Positions 1 through 6,258 of a stretch of DNA of 8,173 nucleotides are shown here, piece by piece. Each line of letters begins with the position of its first letter. Within the stretch, counting starts at the first letter, position 1. The notes under the pieces were generated by a model. That model worked only from the letters and a program-made list of their open reading frames with translations, was not told the origin of the DNA and made no database searches. Position numbers and translations under genes: made by a program. The DNA comes from an uncultured Ruminococcus sp. (lineage in GTDB: Bacteria; Bacillota; Clostridia; Oscillospirales; Ruminococcaceae), in NCBI GenBank assembly GCA_902464115.1, contig CABQIF010000095.1:1-8173 (forward strand), given 5' to 3'.

Positions 1-55
1 TGCCGTCTACAATCGTTCCGCCGTCCAAGTTGCTGCCCTCAGTCGATGCATAGGA
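1..55. repeat. 55-bp exact direct repeat, copy 1 (second copy 1968-2022)
   Basis: Positions 1-55 are identical base for base to 1968-2022. Both encode the end of the GH5 domain before the linker (ASTEGSNLDGGTIVDG). The window begins inside this repeat. Identity at synonymous positions points to recent duplication or gene conversion. It also makes the spot a likely contig break, because a short-read assembler can fail at such a repeat. Confidence 0.9.
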
Positions 56-1480
56 GGCATAGAATTCTGACAGGGACAAACCTGTTCCATTGTTCCCCAA
101 TGCTTTCTGATGGTCTAAGCCGATGTATTTTCCGGTTTCCAGCGTCTGCCACAGAGATTTTTCAAACAATGCATACTTATCGGCATCCCAAGTCAGGTTG
201 GTCTTGCTGGCAGCCTGGTCATATCCAATGCCTGCCCAAAGTCCGCCGGTATCGCCGGAGTTGGTATTCAAGCACCAGAAAGTATGGTTGATGTGGTGAT
301 TGATCATGTAATCCCGCAGCAGTTCCATCCACTTCTGATTTTTTCCTTCATCCATATGACCGCCCCATTCGCCAATCAGCAGCGGTGCGATGTCCTCGGC
401 ATTGATGTATGCCCAGGTGTCATACCAATAATCATCCAGCAGGGTCTGTTCGGTGAAATCTTTCTGGAACCAAGTCTGGTCATAAACAGACGGGCCATAG
501 TCATGCGGAGAATAAACGATCTGGCTTGTACCGGAATCCGGCTGAATCGGATACTTCCGGACACCACGCAGATTGCCGCCCCACCATGCCGGAATATACG
601 GCGGATCGGTTTTAGAATCCGGCTGTCCCCAAGTATAGGCATCACTCTTCACGGACTGTTCCACGCCTTCGATGAAAATCAAGGCATTCGGATTCACATC
701 CAAAATCGAATTGGCACATTTTGTTGCTGCATATGCCCAGTTATTTTCATCAGTCGAGCCATCCCACTTTGCAGCAGTTGTGCCCTCTTGTCCTTTTCCG
801 TGCGGTTCGTTTTTCAGGTCGTAGCCAATCAAGGTATCATCATTTTTATACTTATCTGCCAGCCATGTCAGCGTTTCAATCCACAAATCCGTGGTAACCA
901 TTGTCCCATCTGCGGTTTCCTTGCCATACCATAAATTATAGTTATGGCCGGAGTTGTCTGTATGCGGGCTGTGAATGTCAATGAACGCTTTCAAACCGTA
1001 TTTCTTGCACTTCTGCATGATAATGTCGAAGATTTCCATGCTGTTTTTCATGCTTCCATCTGCATTCAAAAAATCCGGATTGATGACAAAATACGGCGGA
1101 TTGTTTTCAGCAGACACACTGGAAACAGGGTTTGGTGTGTCATTCATCCAAGAAATCAGCAGTTCTGTAGAAATCGGCATCCGAATAACATTGATGCCGT
1201 GGTCGGCAATTTCGGAAAGCATATCATCCACGTCACCGCTCCACAGATAGTGCAGACAGTTTTCTCCGCAGTTGAAGCCAAACCAGTTTGCACCGGTCAG
1301 CCAGACTTCGTTGCCGTCCTTGTCATAGAGGCGACTGCCAACTGCGTGCAGCCAGTCATCGTTGTTGGTATCCTCTGCCTGTGCAGAGATGGTTGTAAAG
1401 CTGGGGATTGTAGTGGCTGTTGCAGTCAATGCCATCATTCCTGCCAGCAAAATTGCCTGTAATCTTCTTTTCAATTTCAT
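1..1480 (-). CDS. Secreted GH5 cellulase (endoglucanase), C-terminus cut by window edge
   Basis: Probable secreted endo-beta-1,4-glucanase of glycoside hydrolase family 5, acting on cellulose outside the cell. The frame is open from ATG 1478-1480 to the left edge (first whole codon at 2-4), giving 493 visible residues with no stop or frameshift. An AGGAAGGAAG-like Shine-Dalgarno lies just upstream (about 1489-1497). Residues 1-35 are a signal peptide: KLKRR, a hydrophobic core, and an AQA cleavage site. The catalytic domain follows. E225 in NEPHG is the expected acid/base and E371 in GEWGG the nucleophile; an SPHDYGPSVY segment lies between them, as in Acidothermus E1-type enzymes (GH5 subfamily 1, by recall). 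It is a close paralogue of the neighbouring gene at 1684-3474 and ends at GGTIVDG, exactly where that protein enters its Thr/Pro linker. A linker and dockerin beyond the edge are therefore likely but not seen. It may be transcribed from the upstream cellulase promoter. Confidence 0.93.
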   Translation of the reverse strand, partial: MKLKRRLQAILLAGMMALTATATTIPSFTTISAQAEDTNNDDWLHAVGSRLYDKDGNEVWLTGANWFGFNCGENCLHYLWSGDVDDMLSEIADHGINVIRMPISTELLISWMNDTPNPVSSVSAENNPPYFVINPDFLNADGSMKNSMEIFDIIMQKCKKYGLKAFIDIHSPHTDNSGHNYNLWYGKETADGTMVTTDLWIETLTWLADKYKNDDTLIGYDLKNEPHGKGQEGTTAAKWDGSTDENNWAYAATKCANSILDVNPNALIFIEGVEQSVKSDAYTWGQPDSKTDPPYIPAWWGGNLRGVRKYPIQPDSGTSQIVYSPHDYGPSVYDQTWFQKDFTEQTLLDDYWYDTWAYINAEDIAPLLIGEWGGHMDEGKNQKWMELLRDYMINHHINHTFWCLNTNSGDTGGLWAGIGYDQAASKTNLTWDADKYALFEKSLWQTLETGKYIGLDHQKALGNNGTGLSLSEFYASYASTEGSNLDGGTIVDG

Positions 1481-1514
1481 GACAAAAACTTCCTTCCAAC
1501 ATCATTGTTTCAAT

Positions 1515-1567
1515 CCACAGTCGGTAATTTCACAGAGTCTGTCATGTCAACAGAGAACTGACTGTGG
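1515..1567. repeat. Inverted repeat upstream of the distal cellulase
   Basis: CCACAGTC (1515-1522) and GACTGTGG (1560-1567) are perfect 8-bp inverted arms. Two further pairs form inside after one mismatch, and the loop holds a smaller CTGT/ACAG pair. It would form a stem in the RNA leader of the downstream cellulase. The role is unknown; a processing or stabilising hairpin between co-transcribed cellulase genes is one possibility. Confidence 0.55.
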
Positions 1568-1571
1568 TTTG

Positions 1572-1587
1572 CCTCATGTCAATGAGG
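1572..1587. repeat. Short perfect hairpin CCTCAT-N4-ATGAGG
   Basis: Arms of 6 bp (1572-1577 and 1582-1587) enclose a 4-nt loop. There is no downstream T-run on either strand, so it is not called as a terminator. It overlaps the TCATGTCAA direct repeat at 1574-1582, whose other copy is at 1542-1550. Confidence 0.5.
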
Positions 1588-1683
1588 GATACGAATTTCT
1601 CCCCGCCCGCCATTGACGTTCCCGTTCTGATTTGCAATTTCTCTCACCACCTGTAGCGGTGGAAGAATCCGTGCTGTTATTTG

Positions 1684-3474
1684 TTAAAGTTCCGGCGGAG
1701 CGATATTCCCCGATAAATATTGTTTATAAGCAATCGCATCCACAATATTCAAAACACCATCCTTGTTGAGGTCGCCCCGTTCAAAAGTATACGCAGCGTC
1801 TTTTCCGTCAATTTTCCGAAGCAAATACCGATTCAGCAGAACCGCATCTGAAACCGTCAGTTTCTTGTCGCCATCAATATCACCGATGACTTCTGTTGAA
1901 ACGGTTGTTGTCGTTGTTTCGGTTGTGGTTGTCGGCTTTGTTGGTTCGGTAGTTGGTTTGGTGGTGTTGCCGTCTACAATCGTTCCGCCGTCCAAGTTGC
2001 TGCCCTCAGTCGATGCATAGGATTTGTAAAATTCCGATACTGAAATACCAGAACCATCCGTTCCAAGTGCCTTCTGATGGTCTAAGCCGATAAACTTTCC
2101 GGTTTCCTGTGTCTGCCACAGAGATTCTTTAAACATGCCATACTTTTCTTCATCCCATGTCATAAAGTCATAGTTCAGCAATCCGCCCGTATCACCGGAG
2201 TTCGGGTTCAAACCCCAGAAAGTATGGTTGATGTGGTGGTTGATCATGTAATCCCGCAGCAGCGTCATCCATTTTTCATTCTTTCCGCCGTCCATATGAC
2301 CGCCCCATTCGCCAATCAGCAGCGGTGCAATGTTTTCAGCGTTGATATATGCCCAAGTATCATACCAATAATCATCTAACAAAGTCTGTTCGGTGAAATC
2401 CTTATCAAACCAAGTCTGATTATAAACAGACGGGCCATAGTCATGCGGAGAATAAACGATCTGGCTCGTGCCGGAATCCGGCTGAATCGGATAATCCCGA
2501 ACGCCACGCAGATTGCCGCCCCACCATGCACCATACCATGGGGAAACATCTGCAGAAGCCTGCCAGATGTCAGCGGTATCATAGGTATAGCCCTTTTCCG
2601 TCTTTGGATACTGTTCTACGCCCTCTACAAAAATCAGAGCATTTGGGTTGACGGACAGAATCGAATTTGCACATTCTGTTGCAGAATATGCCCAGTTGTT
2701 CAAATCGGTGGAATCATCCCACTTTGCAATGTCTGTCGGGCAAGTTGTACCATTATAGCCACGTTTTCCGTGCGGTTCGTTCTTCAGGTCGTAGCCAATC
2801 AAGGTATCATCATTCTTATATTTGTCAGCCAGCCAGGTGATAGAATCCTTCCACATATCCCAGGTGATCTGTTCGCCGGAATATGCTCCCACTGCCATAT
2901 TGTCTGCATCCGCAGCCGAAGCATCATAATACCACAGATTGTAGTTATGACCGGAGTTGTGAGCTGCCGGACTGTGTACGTCCACCATGACTTTGATGCC
3001 GTATTTCTTCATCTTCTGCATAATAATATCGAAGATTTCCATACTGTTCTTTGCTGGATCTTTTCCATCTCCATTTTTGGAGAGTTCCGGATTGGCATAA
3101 CAGTTCATACTCTTGACTTCCAGCGGTTCGCCGTTCATCCAAGAGCAGAGCAGTTCCGTAGAAATTGGCATTCTCACAATGTTAATGCCGTGGTTTGCAA
3201 TATTTTCTACAAAGACATTGATGTCTGCCGCATATAAGCCGTGCGGACTGTTTTCGGTGCAGTTCATCCCAAACCAGTTCGCACCTGTCAGCCAGACCTC
3301 GTTACCGTCCTTATCATAAAGCCGGCTCCCGACTGCGTGCAGCCAGTCATCATTGTTGGTATCCTCTTCTGCCTGTGCGTTCAGTGTTCCGATTGCCGGA
3401 ACAGAAGCGGCAACTGCAGTGCAAGCCATCATTCCAGCCAGCAGGATCGCTTTCCAGCGTTTCCACATTTTCAT
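1684..3474 (-). CDS. Secreted dockerin-bearing GH5 cellulase (endoglucanase)
   Basis: Complete 596-residue secreted cellulase, probably cutting internal beta-1,4 bonds in cellulose and attached to a cellulosome scaffold through its dockerin. Domains: signal peptide 1-35 (MKMWKRWK, hydrophobic core, AQA cleavage); GH5 domain about 40-490, with E233 in NEPHG as acid/base, H344-D345-Y346 in the conserved HDYGP segment, and nucleophile E389 in GEWGG; Thr/Pro/Glu linker about 503-527; dockerin about 530-590. The dockerin has two F-hand calcium loops, the first at D532, D534, D536 and D543, the second at D568, N570, D572, N576 and D579. The start at 3474 is chosen because AAGGAAGGAG (3481-3490) lies 6 nt upstream. 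The in-frame ATG at 3567 is rejected because it overlaps the -35 region of the promoter. It is paralogous to the cellulase at 1-1480. GH5 subfamily 1 is suggested by similarity to Acidothermus E1 from memory. Confidence 0.95.
   Translation of the reverse strand: MKMWKRWKAILLAGMMACTAVAASVPAIGTLNAQAEEDTNNDDWLHAVGSRLYDKDGNEVWLTGANWFGMNCTENSPHGLYAADINVFVENIANHGINIVRMPISTELLCSWMNGEPLEVKSMNCYANPELSKNGDGKDPAKNSMEIFDIIMQKMKKYGIKVMVDVHSPAAHNSGHNYNLWYYDASAADADNMAVGAYSGEQITWDMWKDSITWLADKYKNDDTLIGYDLKNEPHGKRGYNGTTCPTDIAKWDDSTDLNNWAYSATECANSILSVNPNALIFVEGVEQYPKTEKGYTYDTADIWQASADVSPWYGAWWGGNLRGVRDYPIQPDSGTSQIVYSPHDYGPSVYNQTWFDKDFTEQTLLDDYWYDTWAYINAENIAPLLIGEWGGHMDGGKNEKWMTLLRDYMINHHINHTFWGLNPNSGDTGGLLNYDFMTWDEEKYGMFKESLWQTQETGKFIGLDHQKALGTDGSGISVSEFYKSYASTEGSNLDGGTIVDGNTTKPTTEPTKPTTTTETTTTTVSTEVIGDIDGDKKLTVSDAVLLNRYLLRKIDGKDAAYTFERGDLNKDGVLNIVDAIAYKQYLSGNIAPPEL
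1968..2022. repeat. 55-bp exact direct repeat, copy 2
   Basis: Identical to positions 1-55. It codes for the junction between the catalytic domain and the linker in this cellulase. Other long identical runs shared with the paralogue include 2291-2328 (matching 351-388) and 2422-2466 (matching 482-526). Confidence 0.9.
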
Positions 3475-3480
3475 AAAAAA

Positions 3481-3490
3481 CTCCTTCCTT
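3481..3490 (-). promoter_or_regulatory. Ribosome binding site of the dockerin cellulase
   Basis: The minus strand reads AAGGAAGGAG followed by six T residues and the ATG at 3472-3474. This strong site fixes the start there and excludes the longer reading frame. Confidence 0.88.
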
Positions 3491-3534
3491 TTTTCGTCAA
3501 AACGACCAAAAAATATGTTTGCAGATACAACTTT

Positions 3535-3563
3535 ATTATACCGGATACCCGTAAAAAAGTCAA
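3535..3563 (-). promoter_or_regulatory. SigA-type promoter of the cellulase gene(s)
   Basis: On the minus strand, TTGACT (3563-3558), a 17-bp spacer and TATAAT (3540-3535) form a near-perfect housekeeping promoter. Transcription should start near 3528, giving an untranslated leader of about 50 nt before the ATG at 3474. The spacer contains a TTTACG element matching the half-sites of the inverted repeat just upstream. Confidence 0.88.
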
Positions 3564-3579
3564 GCATTTTTGGGAAAAA

Positions 3580-3596
3580 TTTACGAAATACGTAAA
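3580..3596. promoter_or_regulatory. Candidate operator between divergent promoters
   Basis: TTTACG (3580-3585), five bases, and CGTAAA (3591-3596) form a perfect inverted repeat. It lies between the -35 boxes of the leftward cellulase promoter and the rightward cardiolipin synthase promoter. A further CGTAAA lies at 3550-3555 inside the cellulase promoter spacer, 41 bp (about four helical turns) from the one at 3591. The shape fits a dimeric repressor or activator site, but no regulator is encoded here to assign it to. Confidence 0.45.
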
Positions 3597-3605
3597 ATGA
3601 CCGGC

Positions 3606-3634
3606 TTGCATTTCTGTCTGTCCTGTGTTATAAT
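3606..3634 (+). promoter_or_regulatory. SigA-type promoter of the cls-mrp unit
   Basis: TTGCAT (3606-3611), a 17-bp spacer and TATAAT (3629-3634), with an extended -10 TG at 3626-3627. Predicted transcription starts near 3641, about 43 nt before the cls ATG. No other promoter is evident for cls. Confidence 0.85.
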
Positions 3635-3669
3635 AGAAGTGTTCGATTTTTTACAGGTAATGCGTGACA

Positions 3670-3675
3670 GGGAGG
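3670..3675 (+). promoter_or_regulatory. Ribosome binding site of cls
   Basis: GGGAGG lies 8 nt before the ATG at 3684. It decides the start: the in-frame ATG codons at 3570 and 3606 lie at or upstream of the promoter, and the one at 3660 has no Shine-Dalgarno. Confidence 0.8.
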
Positions 3676-3683
3676 ACTTTTCT

Positions 3684-5213
3684 ATGAAGAAAATATGGAA
3701 ACATCTGTTCAATCAAAATATGCTCTACATTTTGCTGATGCTGGTGCAGATTGCCTTTCTGGTGCTCTCTGTTCTGTTTTTGAACCGAAATTATGCATGG
3801 GTTTATGGTGCATTACTGCTGTTGAACGGGCTGCTCATCATCTATATCACCAATTCCCGAAAAAATCCAACCTATAAAAATGCATGGCTGGTGGTCATTG
3901 CGGTCTTGCCGATTTTCGGCGGACTGTCCTATCTGTTCCTGAAAACCCGAAGAGATACCCGTATTTTCTTCCACAACTACAAGCAACAGATGGAACAGAC
4001 CAAACCCCTGCTCGCCCAAGAGCCGGACGCTGCCCGACACCTATTAAATGACAGTCAGCAGGTTTACAACCTATCCACCTACTTGCAGCATACAGGTTTT
4101 CCGGTCTATGAACAGACCAACGTCACCTATTTCCCACTGGGCGAAGAACAATTTGCAGAGATGAAAAACCGCCTGCGAGAAGCAAAACGCTTCATCTTTA
4201 TTGAATATTTCATCATTGCACCGGGAAAAATGTGGAATGAATTTCTGGAAATCCTCATTGAACGAGCACGAGCAGGCGTAGAAGTTCGCCTGATGTACGA
4301 CGGAATCGGCACAAAATTCTTTTCCACGGGCGATTTCCTGAAAATTGCCAAGCAACACCACATTCAATGCCGCTGCTTCAACCCGTTTCGTCCGCTGCTT
4401 TCCTCCGCCCAGAACAACCGTGACCACCGAAAAATCCTGGTGATCGACGGGAACATTGCCTTCAATGGCGGTACGAATTTGGCAGATGAATACATCAACG
4501 AAAAAGTGCGGTTCGGGCACTGGAAAGATACTGCCATCATGCTGGAAGGGGCAGCCGTCTGGAGCTATACCATGATGTTCCTGCAACTCTGGAACATGAA
4601 CAACCCCAACAAAAAAGAAGCCTACGACCAATACCGCCCAACTTACCTGCCAAAGCAGACCAATGGCGGATTCATTCAGCCTTACGGGGACAGCCCCATG
4701 CAGGACGATGTAAAGGGCGTTATGGTCTATCTGGATTTGATTTCCAATGCAAAGCGGTATGTCTACATTGAAACACCGTATCTGATTCCTGACCACGACT
4801 TATTGACTGCCCTGAAACTGGCAGCAGAAAAAGGCGTTGATGTCCGGATTATCACGCCACATATTCCAGATAAATGGTATGTTTACCAGCTGGCGTGGAA
4901 TGCTTATCAAGAGTTGCTGGAATCCGGTGTCAAAATCTTTGAATATACCCCTGGTTTCATCCATGCAAAATGTTTTGTGGTAGATGATGAACTAGCGGTT
5001 CTGGGCACAATCAACTTGGATTACCGCAGCTTATATCTGCACTTTGAATGTGCAACGCTGATTTATCACTGCAATGTGATTCAAACGATGCTGGCGGATT
5101 TCCTGAAAACACAGCGGAAATCACAGCCTATCACATTAGAGGACTGCAAAAACCGAAAGTGGTATCAGAAATGCAATAGTTATGTATTGGGGCTACTCGC
5201 TCCATTGCTATAA
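3684..5213 (+). CDS. cls: Cardiolipin synthase, phospholipase D family
   Basis: Membrane enzyme of 509 residues that makes cardiolipin, in the bacterial reaction by joining two phosphatidylglycerols with release of glycerol. Three hydrophobic segments at the N-terminus (about 13-33, 37-55 and 67-86) anchor it. Two phospholipase D HxKxxxxD motifs follow: H248-K250-D255 in HRKILVID with the usual downstream GGTN, and H427-K429-D434 in HAKCFVVD with the usual downstream N-D-R segment. Both active-site halves are intact, and the length is typical of the Firmicutes family. The gene is divergent from the cellulase and followed after 60 bp by the Mrp ATPase on the same strand, with no terminator between. 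There is no obvious functional link to either neighbour. The family call is secure; exact substrate use is inferred from the family. Confidence 0.95.
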   Translation: MKKIWKHLFNQNMLYILLMLVQIAFLVLSVLFLNRNYAWVYGALLLLNGLLIIYITNSRKNPTYKNAWLVVIAVLPIFGGLSYLFLKTRRDTRIFFHNYKQQMEQTKPLLAQEPDAARHLLNDSQQVYNLSTYLQHTGFPVYEQTNVTYFPLGEEQFAEMKNRLREAKRFIFIEYFIIAPGKMWNEFLEILIERARAGVEVRLMYDGIGTKFFSTGDFLKIAKQHHIQCRCFNPFRPLLSSAQNNRDHRKILVIDGNIAFNGGTNLADEYINEKVRFGHWKDTAIMLEGAAVWSYTMMFLQLWNMNNPNKKEAYDQYRPTYLPKQTNGGFIQPYGDSPMQDDVKGVMVYLDLISNAKRYVYIETPYLIPDHDLLTALKLAAEKGVDVRIITPHIPDKWYVYQLAWNAYQELLESGVKIFEYTPGFIHAKCFVVDDELAVLGTINLDYRSLYLHFECATLIYHCNVIQTMLADFLKTQRKSQPITLEDCKNRKWYQKCNSYVLGLLAPLL

Positions 5214-5220
5214 TCGGCTC

Positions 5221-5242
5221 GCTGTTCGGAAATTCCAACAGC
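5221..5242 (+). repeat. Small hairpin in the cls-mrp gap
   Basis: GCTGTT (5221-5226) pairs with AACAGC (5237-5242), and an inner GGA/TCC extends the stem past one bulged C. No T-run follows, so it does not look like a terminator. It may be a stability or processing element in the shared transcript. Confidence 0.4.
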
Positions 5243-5273
5243 AGCCCCAACAAACAAAAAGGAGGATTGCAAC

Positions 5274-6110
5274 ATGGGAGAAGCATGCAATCATCAGTGT
5301 GATTCCTGCGGCAGCAATGGCAATTGCAGCACACAGGATCTGGAACACGAAAAGAGAGTAAAAGAACACACCAGCGGTGTCAAGAATGTCATTGCGGTTG
5401 TTGGCGGAAAAGGCGGGGTCGGAAAATCTCTGGTTACCAGCCTGCTCGCCATTCAAACACAACGGCTGGGCTATCATGCAGCGATTTTGGATGCGGATAT
5501 TACTGGTCCGTCCATCCCGAAAATCTTCGGCATCAACAAGCCGGCAGAAGCAGTGGATAATTCTCTGCTGCCGCATATCACCGAAAGCGGCGTTAAGATC
5601 ATGTCAATGAATATGCTGCTGCCGAACGCAACCGACCCGGTACTCTGGAGAGGACCCGTTATTTCTGGCGTTGTCAAACAGTTCTGGGAAGATGTCCAGT
5701 GGGGCGATGTGGACTTTTTATTTGTCGATATGCCTCCGGGGACGGGTGACGTTCCGCTGACCGTCTTTCAGTCCCTGCCAATCAATGGAATCCTGATTGT
5801 ATCTACACCACAGTCTTTGGTTTCTATGATTGTAGACAAGGCAATGAACATGGCACAGATGATGCAAGTTCCGGTTTTGGGTATGGTGGAAAATATGCGT
5901 TTCTTGCGATGTCCAGACTGCGGAAAAGAAATTCCGCTGTTTGGCTCAGATGACCATGTAGACAGTCACGCTGTTCCGGTTCTGGAACGGATTCCGCTCG
6001 ACCCAACTGTAGCAGCTGCTTGTGATGCCGGAAAGCTGGAGCAGGCGGAAATTGACTATTTGGCAAAAACCGCAGTGATGCTGACGGAAACCTTTGGCAA
6101 AAAGCAATAA
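5274..6110 (+). CDS. mrp: Mrp/Nbp35-family Fe-S cluster carrier ATPase
   Basis: Cytosolic P-loop ATPase of 278 residues in the Mrp/ApbC/Nbp35 family, which binds a labile 4Fe-4S cluster and passes it to apoproteins. AAAGGAGG lies 8 nt before the ATG. The N-terminus carries a cysteine cluster, C5-x3-C9-x2-C12-x5-C18, resembling the ferredoxin-like motif of eukaryotic Nbp35 but with closer spacing. A deviant Walker A, GKGGVGKS (45-52), follows, then DADITGPS and the family motif D152-MPPGTG-D159. A CPDC pair (C213, C216) would hold the bridging cluster at the homodimer interface. The N-terminal DUF59 domain found in many bacterial Mrp proteins is absent, as in many Clostridia. It is probably co-transcribed with cls. 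The family is certain; client proteins are unknown. Confidence 0.94.
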   Translation: MGEACNHQCDSCGSNGNCSTQDLEHEKRVKEHTSGVKNVIAVVGGKGGVGKSLVTSLLAIQTQRLGYHAAILDADITGPSIPKIFGINKPAEAVDNSLLPHITESGVKIMSMNMLLPNATDPVLWRGPVISGVVKQFWEDVQWGDVDFLFVDMPPGTGDVPLTVFQSLPINGILIVSTPQSLVSMIVDKAMNMAQMMQVPVLGMVENMRFLRCPDCGKEIPLFGSDDHVDSHAVPVLERIPLDPTVAAACDAGKLEQAEIDYLAKTAVMLTETFGKKQ

Positions 6111-6179
6111 ATATTGTGTTGACAATGTGAACACTCTGTGAGGTTTGCATAAAATCGACAAAATTTCAGGAAAAAGCAG

Positions 6180-6204
6180 CCGGAAATTTGTAGTAGATTT
6201 CCGG
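6180..6204 (+). repeat. Inverted repeat after mrp
   Basis: CCGGAAAT (6180-6187) and ATTTCCGG (6197-6204) are perfect 8-bp arms around 9 nt. The right arm abuts the -35 box of the promoter at 6205. It could be a 3' hairpin of the mrp message, although the following bases are not U-rich, or a protein site just upstream of the transporter promoter. Confidence 0.5.
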
Positions 6205-6233
6205 TTGACAAATGGTCATTTCTATGCTATCAT
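6205..6233 (+). promoter_or_regulatory. SigA-type promoter of the ammonium transporter gene
   Basis: TTGACA (6205-6210), a 17-bp spacer and TATCAT (6228-6233) match the consensus at 11 of 12 bases. Transcription should start near 6240. I found no comparable promoter between the terminator (ending 6291) and the gene start at 6375, so this is the best candidate for the transporter even though a terminator lies in between. Confidence 0.75.
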
Positions 6234-6242
6234 AATAGCATA
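6223..6242. promoter_or_regulatory. Palindrome overlapping the -10 box (candidate operator)
   Basis: TATGCTAT (6223-6230), CATA, ATAGCATA (6235-6242): perfect 8-bp arms covering the -10 box and the predicted start point. A protein bound here would block RNA polymerase. It does not match the Bacillus GlnR/TnrA consensus that I know, so the regulator is unknown. Confidence 0.5.
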
Positions 6243-6244
6243 AG

Positions 6245-6258
6245 CAGCAAAGGTGCTG
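6245..6258 (+). promoter_or_regulatory. Possible antiterminator stem with hexaloop
   Basis: CAGC (6245-6248), loop AAAGGT, GCTG (6255-6258). The right arm and part of the loop overlap the left arm of the terminator stem, so the two folds exclude each other. The loop has A at position 1 and G at position 4, as in RNA targets of ANTAR antiterminators, which control nitrogen genes in some Clostridia. The stem is only 4 bp and the second hexaloop hairpin expected for ANTAR targets is not evident. Confidence 0.25.

Larger units (their letters stand above)
1481..1683. other. Intergenic region between the tandem cellulases
   Basis: This 203-bp stretch has no credible gene. Read on the minus strand, it runs from the stop of the upstream cellulase to the ribosome binding site of the downstream one. 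It holds two inverted repeats (1515-1567 and 1572-1587) and a small CCACC-hexaloop-GGTGG hairpin near 1647-1664. No hairpin is followed by a T-run, so I see no intrinsic terminator. Two TTGACA boxes on the minus strand lack a TATAAT-like partner at 16-18 bp, so I call no promoter. The simplest reading is a structured spacer inside one two-gene transcript. Confidence 0.6.

Noticed and set aside
284..934. Plus-strand open frame inside the first cellulase
   Set aside because: It is an antisense shadow of the GH5 coding frame, which carries the catalytic motifs. The similar frame at 2443-3237 shadows the paralogue; neither has a recognisable domain or a good ribosome binding site.
1507..1522. GTTTCAATCCAC-like sequence resembling the end of a type I CRISPR repeat
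   Set aside because: Only one copy is present; no second repeat lies 60-80 bp away and there are no cas genes in the window. The bases are also accounted for by the inverted repeat at 1515-1567.
1528..1582. Two TTGACA boxes on the minus strand as promoters for the distal cellulase
   Set aside because: The sequences 17 bp downstream are TTACCG and AGTTCT, poor matches to TATAAT, and no extended -10 is present.
1684..3474. Transposon or horizontal-transfer origin for the cellulase pair
   Set aside because: There are no transposase genes, terminal repeats or target duplications, and base composition looks like that of the neighbouring housekeeping genes by eye.
3475..3567. Longer 627-residue reading of the dockerin cellulase starting at 3567
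   Set aside because: The extension covers the -35/-10 promoter and the ribosome binding site, and it would bury the signal peptide. The start at 3474 has a strong Shine-Dalgarno and puts the signal peptide at the N-terminus.
3570..3683. Longer 547-residue reading of cardiolipin synthase starting at 3570
   Set aside because: It starts upstream of the cls promoter (3606-3634). The ATG at 3684 has GGGAGG at 8-nt spacing and gives a typical hydrophobic N-terminus.
4071..4796. Minus-strand open frame inside cls
   Set aside because: It lies opposite the phospholipase D motifs of cls and shows no domain of its own.
6111..6160. TTGACA at 6119-6124 with TAAAAT at 6150-6155 as a promoter
   Set aside because: The spacing of 25 bp is too long for SigA, and nothing fits at 16-18 bp.
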